Origin: Beta vulgaris subsp. vulgaris
Taxonomy: Eukaryota; Streptophyta; Magnoliopsida; Caryophyllales; Amaranthaceae
Direction: 5' to 3'
NCBI RefSeq assembly: GCF_026745355.1
Contig: NC_079205.1
Location: 35,635,660-35,699,659 of the forward strand
DNA length: 64,000 bases
Shown: piece by piece, positions 58,881 through 64,000 of the stretch
Layout of the letters: each line of letters begins with the position of its first letter
How positions within the stretch are numbered: position 1 is the first letter of the stretch
Notes under the pieces: generated by a model
What the model was told of the DNA's origin: nothing
The model's input: only the letters and a program-made list of their open reading frames with translations
Databases searched by the model: none
Translations under genes and position numbers: made by a program

Positions 58881-59480
58881 TTTGTGCATAAGGGTAAACT
58901 TCAAAAGGTCATATCTCACAGAACACTTAATATTTTGGGAAGATTCAAGTTGAAGATGAAATTTTTTCTTGATAGCTTTCCAATGCTTGGTCAAAAGCTT
59001 GATTCCGATGAGAAACGAGTGAGATATGAGTTATGGCCATTTGAAAATGAACTGACAGGCTGACAGCATGTCGCGCGCGGCCACACCTGTAATTTCGTGT
59101 GTGGCAGGTCACACGCAAGATGCGCTGATGCATCAAACATATTGAGATGGATATTCATTTTGTTCAGGGAAAGGTTGTGATGGGTCATATACAAGTTTTG
59201 CATGCTCCTTCGAGGTATCAGTTTGACGACATGTTCACTAATGGTGTTCCGCGATAATTATTTTTGGAGTTCAAATCCAATCTTATTAGCGTTCGCACTC
59301 CTCCCGATATGACTGTATGGGTGTGATGGAATAGAATATTCTGTGCATATATTTGGTAAATAGATATCTTACCTTCATAGGTCTTCTAACAAAGTTAGGA
59401 CTTAGGAGTATCATTATTTTGTAGCCTATAAATATTGATCAATGACATTCACTCCAATCAGGGAGTTTCACTTAATCTAT

Positions 59481-60589
59481 CATTCGTATTTTTCAGAGAG
59501 GAATAGAAAAATCACTATTGATAAATTGTCATCCGCGTTTACATACAACAATAATTATCTTTATTTGTAAGATGATCTAGAAATCTAAACGCTTTGGTGT
59601 CCCTTCTTCGATATAGTATGTATAATTGAAACCATAAATGAAATTCGATGACTCAGCATCTTTGATGTATGATGTTATAGTAAATTTTGAAGCCGATCTT
59701 CATCTTAATATTCTTGATCTTCAATCAATAAACCCGATTTCCCACAACTTTAATCTTGTAAACTCAAAAACAAACCATGATGCTCAAGGTGAGAGTAGAA
59801 AAAAAAATCATCCTATTGATGGAGAAAATCCTCATATAATAGGAGGGAGAGAATTTAGAATAAAAGCAACAAAGAAAAAAAAATTAGAATTTTCTACGGA
59901 TTGAACCAATGGAAGTCCCTACAAATTCACTGCTAAGGTTTGATCGAGAGATTAGGATTACTCAATGTCTTTTTAATACTTACAAATATTACCATAGGTA
60001 ATCTGTCATATCATATCAAAATAATTTATGTTTACATATCTTATCAAAAATAAATAATGTCATAGACTAAAGAGAAAAACAAAGTAATAACAATTGAACA
60101 AATGCAGTTGATGTTATAAATTATAAGATGCAGTTTGCATAAAAGAGAACAATTTAGTCATTCTCCAACAAAAATTTAGAATTTTCTAAATGTAGGAGTT
60201 AAAAGAATGAATTTATAGCTTTTCATTTGTTGTATAATGTATAGGCTATGCCAAAAAAACTCCAGCATACGGAGATCTTGGCTAAATTTTTCACATACTT
60301 ATTAAAATAAAAATCATTAAGTGTTAACCTTATCTACATGTACATTCCATATTAAAATTAAAGGAAATTCAATCAAATAGAAGATAATTTAAGAGCAAAT
60401 TTGACAAATAAGAGTGTGTATGAGCTAATCTCGCATACTAAAATTTGCAATCGAGTTTACCTCATTTTCCGAAGAGAATATGAAAAAGATGAACTTATAA
60501 ATTCATATGAGTCCGTCTTGGGTGTAACATATTACAATATAACTTATATAATTGTGTAACAACATGCATAATGACATAGACTTGAACAA
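59481..60589. other. AT-rich stretch, nothing recognised
   Basis: No gene. A short open frame (59638-59904, +) has no domain. Probably decayed transposon sequence following the Copia LTR. Confidence 0.45.
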
Positions 60590-60713
60590 ACCAAGGATGT
60601 CTTGGCCTAGTGGTTAAGATTGAGGTGCTGTGAACGATAGGTCACAGGTTCGAATCCCCCCCTCCCCTTCTTTGTACTTTGTACCGCCTTCCTGGCTCAT
60701 ATGGATCAAGAAA
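60590..60713 (+). mobile_element. tRNA-derived SINE
   Basis: RNA polymerase III boxes: A box TGGCCTAGTGG (60603-60613) and B box GGTTCGAATCC (60647-60657), 33 bp apart. The element is 124 bp, ends in an A-rich tail, and is flanked by a perfect 16-bp duplication ACATAGACTTGAACAA (60574-60589 and 60714-60729). The head does not form a tRNA acceptor stem with the sequence after the B box, so it is not a tRNA gene. Confidence 0.88.
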
Positions 60714-61504
60714 ACATAGACTTGAACAAGAATGACACATACTATATAAATAATGACATAAATCTCATGACAAGCAGTTTTTTGTGGGTTGTTACTCCAT
60801 AAATTATGGTGTAACAGTTACACCCAATTTTATCTAATTTATAACAGTTATGAGTTATGACACACACCAAACACTCGCATTTTTTACATTCTTTTCAAAC
60901 ACAAGTTCTTATATTTAATTGTTACACCATAAGTATGGTGTAACAACCTACATATAAAACAACCACTTGAACCCCCCTCTCTATCCTCCTTCCTGGAGTC
61001 CACTCATGGTACACCCGGGTGTACCATGCTCATGGTACACCCAGGGCATTTCCGTAATTAATTGCAAGTTAAGCGGCACATTGGTAATTTCGGGGCAATA
61101 AATGACAAAAAGTAGAAAGCATATGGATCAAAAAAACATAGACTTGAACAAGAATGACACATACTATATAAATAATGACATAAATCTCATGACAAGCAGT
61201 TTTTTGTGGGTTGTTACTCCATAAATTATGGTGTAACAGTTACACCCAATTTTATGTAATTTATAACAGTTATAAGTTATGACAAACACCACACACTCGC
61301 ATTTTTTACATTCTTTTCAAACACAAGTTCTTAGATTTAATTGTTACACCATAAAACAACCACTTGAACCCCCTATCCTCCTTCTTGGAGTCCACTCATG
61401 GTACACCCGGGTGTACCATGCTCATGGTACACCCATGGGCATTTCCGTAATTAATTACAAGTTAAGGGGCACGTTGGTAATTTCGGGGCAATAAATGACA
61501 AAAA
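60698..61504. repeat. Tandem duplication, unit about 422 bp
   Basis: Unit 1 starts CATATGGATCAAGAAAACAT (60698) and unit 2 CATATGGATCAAAAAAACAT (61120). The second lacks about 25 bp near its middle. The duplication begins inside the SINE tail, so it happened after SINE insertion. Each unit contains a small palindromic MITE and one CATGGTACACCC palindrome. Confidence 0.88.
60788..60947. mobile_element. Small MITE-like element with palindromic ends
   Basis: About 160 bp. The left end GTTGTTACTCCATAAATTAT matches, inverted, the right end TATGGTGTAACAAC. Each end is itself nearly palindromic. A partly deleted copy lies at about 61208-61355 in the duplicated unit. Confidence 0.55.
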
Positions 61505-62419
61505 GCAAAAAGCAAAAAGCAAAAATATGAATCCAATTCTTCTTTCTCGCTCTTCCTTCAATTAGAAACCTTATAAACAGAAAAAAAAAATAAAGAAACC
61601 AACACAACCTCGGATTCAACTCAAATACAACAATGGAGATCTGAAATTCACTCATTTATCTCAATTCTTTCTCGCCGGAAAAAACTGATTTTCAATACTT
61701 CTCTCTCTCCTCCTTCCAAACACAACAATGGAGATCTGAAATTCGTGGGAAAAAAAATTCCAGATCTGAAATTTGCAAGATGAACGATGAGATGATGACT
61801 ACGCGGACTCGAGATGATGATGATGAGGCGACTGAAGAGACCCACGACCCATCCACGACGATGATGAAGACCCACGACCTAGATCTGATTATGTTTTTGC
61901 TCATTTGTTTTGTTGTTGTTTTTCTCATTTCCTCTCAGTTATTCGTATTGCATAGACCAGATATTTTGGTTGTTTTACATGATCAGGACATGAACAAAAT
62001 TATGGGTGCTGATTTTGAATTATCATTGTAGGAATGAGCAAGTGTATTCTGCAATAATTTTGAATCATAATGTTCAAATGAGTCAAGCATCTATGCTCAT
62101 TTAGAATAATTGAAGATTATGTGCTCATTTACATAATTTTTATTGGATGATTATTGGTGCTTAGTCAACTCTTATGTACTTGCTCTAGTGTTTTTTTCCT
62201 ATTCATTTCATCTCTTTCTTCATTTTCTTTTTTGCTCACATGTAATTAGTTCGTTTTCGTAACTGCTCATTTGCACCAAGTTTGCTCATTTTCTTAAATG
62301 AGTAGACATACTTGCTCATCTGCTCATTTTACTCATTTGCTCATTTGATCATTTGCTCATTTGCCCATTTTACTCATTTGACGAAAATAGCCTTGGGTGT
62401 ACCATGAGCATGGTACACC
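61410..62419. mobile_element. About 1-kb inverted-repeat element with palindromic termini
   Basis: The left end GGTGTACCATGCTCATGG continues to GGCATTTCCG, and the right end mirrors it (TTTTCG preceded by a TGACGA context and followed to GGTACACC), giving about 38 bp of inverted repeat. The first 24 bp of each end are themselves a hairpin (GGTGTACCATG / CATGGTACACC). The interior has a direct repeat CAACAATGGAGATCTGAAAT (61628 and 61722) and TTTGCTCA-type tandem repeats (62265-62380). No transposase; target duplication unclear. A small open frame at 61780-62031 has no recognised domain. Confidence 0.6.
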
Positions 62420-63380
62420 TAGGTTTACTATAAAGATTCTCTTTCCTGCTTCACTCTTGACACACTCTCTCATCAACTGCACCCTGCCTAGTCTCCACAA
62501 GATTTCGTCAGTGACAAGAAAGGCGCCGAAAACCAATGCGGCCTTCTCTCTCTCCTAAAATTCTCTTTTATGGATGTTTTTAGTCAATGCGATTCTAAAA
62601 CCCTAGAAATCGATCTCAACAGACGCTACTTTTGACAATACTTCACTTTTCCAGCAATATTTTAGTATGATTTTTCGATGGAAATATTGTTGAGATTGAT
62701 GATTAAAATGATGTCAGATTCACTTGTGGCATCGTTGTGGGAGATTGAAGTTACTTTCGTTGCAAATCGAACACCATATGAAAACTTCCATAAAATCCAC
62801 AAGCATATTAATTCCTTGTTTTCTATTCCAATTCTATATTGACATATCATTTTCTGCAATACGAAGCTGTTATGATATTGGTTCCGCAAGTGTTGCCGAA
62901 GAAAAAGAAAGGTTTGATTTCTTATTTTTGATGTTTTTGCGTTATTTTGGTGAATTTGCAATGGAAGTGTAGGAGGTCGTGGATTGGTAGGTGAGGCTGG
63001 GAGTTGCGGGGTCTACGAAAGAAGGTTTTAAGGGGAAAGGAGAGAAAGGAAGAGAAGAATAAATTAATAATGATATATGTATTGTTGGAAAATGATATGA
63101 GAGTGAATGATAATGATATTATTTCTCTTATAAATGATAGTTCCTAAATGATATCAGTTTGCGTAATAATGAAAGAGCAAAAATAATACAAGTTTGCTGA
63201 AAAATGACATTAATTTGATTTTTTTTTTCTAAATGATATATGTTTGGGTAATATTGATAAGATATATAAAGTGTTAACTAATGATAATGAAATATGGAGA
63301 TAGGATACAAATTTGATGAAAAATGATATAAAACACAATAATAATGACATCAAAGAGGATGACATGAAATATGTATATTA
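62420..63380. other. Non-coding stretch with AAATGATAT-type degenerate repeats
   Basis: No gene supported. From about 63065 to 63340 the phrase AAATGATAT recurs irregularly. A CT-rich, promoter-like stretch near 62540 (CTTCTCTCTCTCC) has no gene attached. Confidence 0.45.
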
Positions 63381-63901
63381 CTAGCCTTCATATGCACGCG
63401 ATGCGTGCGTTAATTTCAAAATTTGTTATTGTATTAGATACTCCATTCGTACTTTGTTTATGATTAAACTTAAATGTGAAAAATTCAACAGTTAGATGAA
63501 TTTAGATATATTAATTCGCTAATGTAAAAAAATAAAAAGGTTGTGAGTGATTGTTAACATTAATTTTTTGTGAATAAATATTGAACAGAAAGAACAAAAA
63601 TAATGAGTTGGTTTAACTGAATTAAAGAGTATCAAAGGTAGTGAATGTTCAGACTTTTCATGTGCACGTTATGTATGCCATTTTTTTTTATAAGGTATAA
63701 ATATTTTGTCCATTTAATTTTTTATTGAAGTATTTGATGCATATACCATTTTAAACTTGTTTTAAATGGCAAGTTGGAATGAGAATTTTTAAATGATTTG
63801 CTTTTGTAATTTTTTTCATTCTATTAATTAGATCATTAAGGGTATTTTAGTCACTTCAAAAGAGGACACCACACCTCTTCCCTTGGCTTATATAATAGAG
63901 A
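63381..63901 (-). mobile_element. Non-autonomous Helitron, 521 bp
   Basis: On the minus strand the element begins TCTCTATTATATAAGCC (from 63901) after an A. It ends with a hairpin GCACGC-ATC-GCGTGC (63394-63408), nine bases, then CTAG (63381-63384) before a T. TC start, terminal CTAG, hairpin about 10 bp from the end and insertion between A and T are the defining Helitron marks. There is no Rep/helicase, so it is non-autonomous. A decayed second terminus-like stretch lies at about 63650-63680. Confidence 0.85.
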
Positions 63902-64000
63902 TTTTGCACATGTAAGAGTTTTTAGTTACACAATAAATTATAATATAACATGTTACATCGAAGATGCCCTCCTTTTCAAAGGCCCTCTATTTTCTACCAC

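Larger units (their letters stand above)
56251..59128. mobile_element. Foldback or Mutator-like element with long inverted repeats
   Basis: The left arm (about 56264-56306 continuing at 57813-58100) is the reverse complement of the right arm (about 58715-59060). Shared blocks include TCATTTTCAAATGG, GCTTTTGACCA, TTGAATCTTCC and ATATGACCTTTTGAAGTT. Between them lie tandem GTAACC repeats. Copia sequence resumes in register on both sides. A 10-bp near-duplication ATGCGTCAAA (56241-56250) / ATGCATCAAA (59129-59138) fits a Mutator-type target duplication. The right end has about 70 bp with no counterpart on the left. No transposase is present. The left arm is interrupted by CACTA element 4. Confidence 0.72.
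54720..59480 (+). pseudogene. Decayed 3' part of a Ty1/Copia element (RT end, RNase H, LTR start), split by two insertions
   Basis: The first piece (54720-55063) reads KYAHEVLKHA, NYELSADYGL, VVDPTHYDSLV and, after a shift, FMHAPMEHHALY, ending ADWGG. The next piece (55987-56250) continues CTRRSTS, GGNLISWQTKRQP and a decayed run to the HQ of the RNase H C-terminus. The last piece (about 59139-59320) resumes with HIEMDIHFVQGKVVMG, LHAPSRYQFDDMFT and RTPPDM. From about 59322 a likely LTR start follows (TGTGATGGAATAG, TATA-like CCTATAAATATTG near 59430). Several stops and frame changes show it is old. Gag, integrase and the 5' LTR are absent from the window. Confidence 0.82.

Noticed and set aside
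60590..60713. Functional tRNA gene
   Set aside because: A and B boxes are present but no acceptor stem closes, and a 16-bp target duplication and A-rich tail mark a SINE.
61780..62031. Small ORF with a hydrophobic segment
   Set aside because: Asp/Thr repeats come from GATGATGA tracts; it lies inside an inverted-repeat element and no relative was recognised.
62724..62972. Small plus-strand ORF of 82 codons
   Set aside because: No domain, no gene context, and an overlapping minus-strand frame of similar length.

Overview
The window is nuclear DNA of a flowering plant (probably a eudicot; the species cannot be fixed from sequence alone). It is AT-rich, has GT-AG spliced genes, and is packed with plant transposon lineages: Tat and Tekay Gypsy, SIRE-type and other Copia, CACTA, PIF/Harbinger, Stowaway, Helitron, SINE and TRIM-like elements. 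Only one host gene looks intact: a type I inositol polyphosphate 5-phosphatase on the minus strand (49003-53429). I reconstructed it as ten exons whose phases all agree (1551 nt, 516 codons plus stop). A decayed LRR-receptor N-terminus lies at about 1150-1680 (-).

Layout. 1-4364: a GC-rich palindromic repeat block at the window edge, the LRR relic, a diverged duplicated segment and a (TA)n tract. 4365-31009: one nested transposon stack. The outermost element is a Tat-lineage Gypsy in minus orientation. It has two RNase H regions, no recognisable gag, and an antisense spliced ORF between pol and its 3' LTR. A small CACTA (11447-13155) sits in its pol, a Stowaway MITE (15425-15758) lies next to its 5' end, and a second CACTA (16266-30851) sits in its 5' LTR. 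Inside that CACTA is a Tekay chromovirus (16409-29444), and inside the Tekay 5' LTR is a third CACTA (26271-27750). Target-site duplications and empty-site comparisons fix the order of most insertions.

31011-31355 is a Stowaway MITE. 31941-48397 is a SIRE-like Copia element (minus) with gag, pol and an env-position ORF. Its 5' LTR carries a complete PIF/Harbinger element (41787-47512) with a spliced, apparently intact DDE transposase and a Myb/SANT companion gene broken by one stop codon. After the phosphatase gene, 54720 to about 59480 is the 3' part of a decayed Copia element (plus). It was split by a TRIM-like mosaic (55064-55986) and by a long inverted-repeat (foldback/Mutator-like) element (56251-59128) that itself contains a fourth CACTA. 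60590-63901 holds a tRNA-derived SINE, a 422-bp tandem duplication, small inverted-repeat elements built on near-perfect palindromes, and a 521-bp non-autonomous Helitron.

No CRISPR array, operon, rRNA gene or defence system was seen. The least expected signals are an unrecognised ORF in the leader of the Tekay element, extreme enrichment of the pentamer GGAAC/GTTCC across the SIRE-like element, the antisense ORF of the Tat element, and the inverted-unit architecture of the TRIM-like element. All coordinates were read by eye; splice sites are inferred from GT/AG positions and frame continuity.
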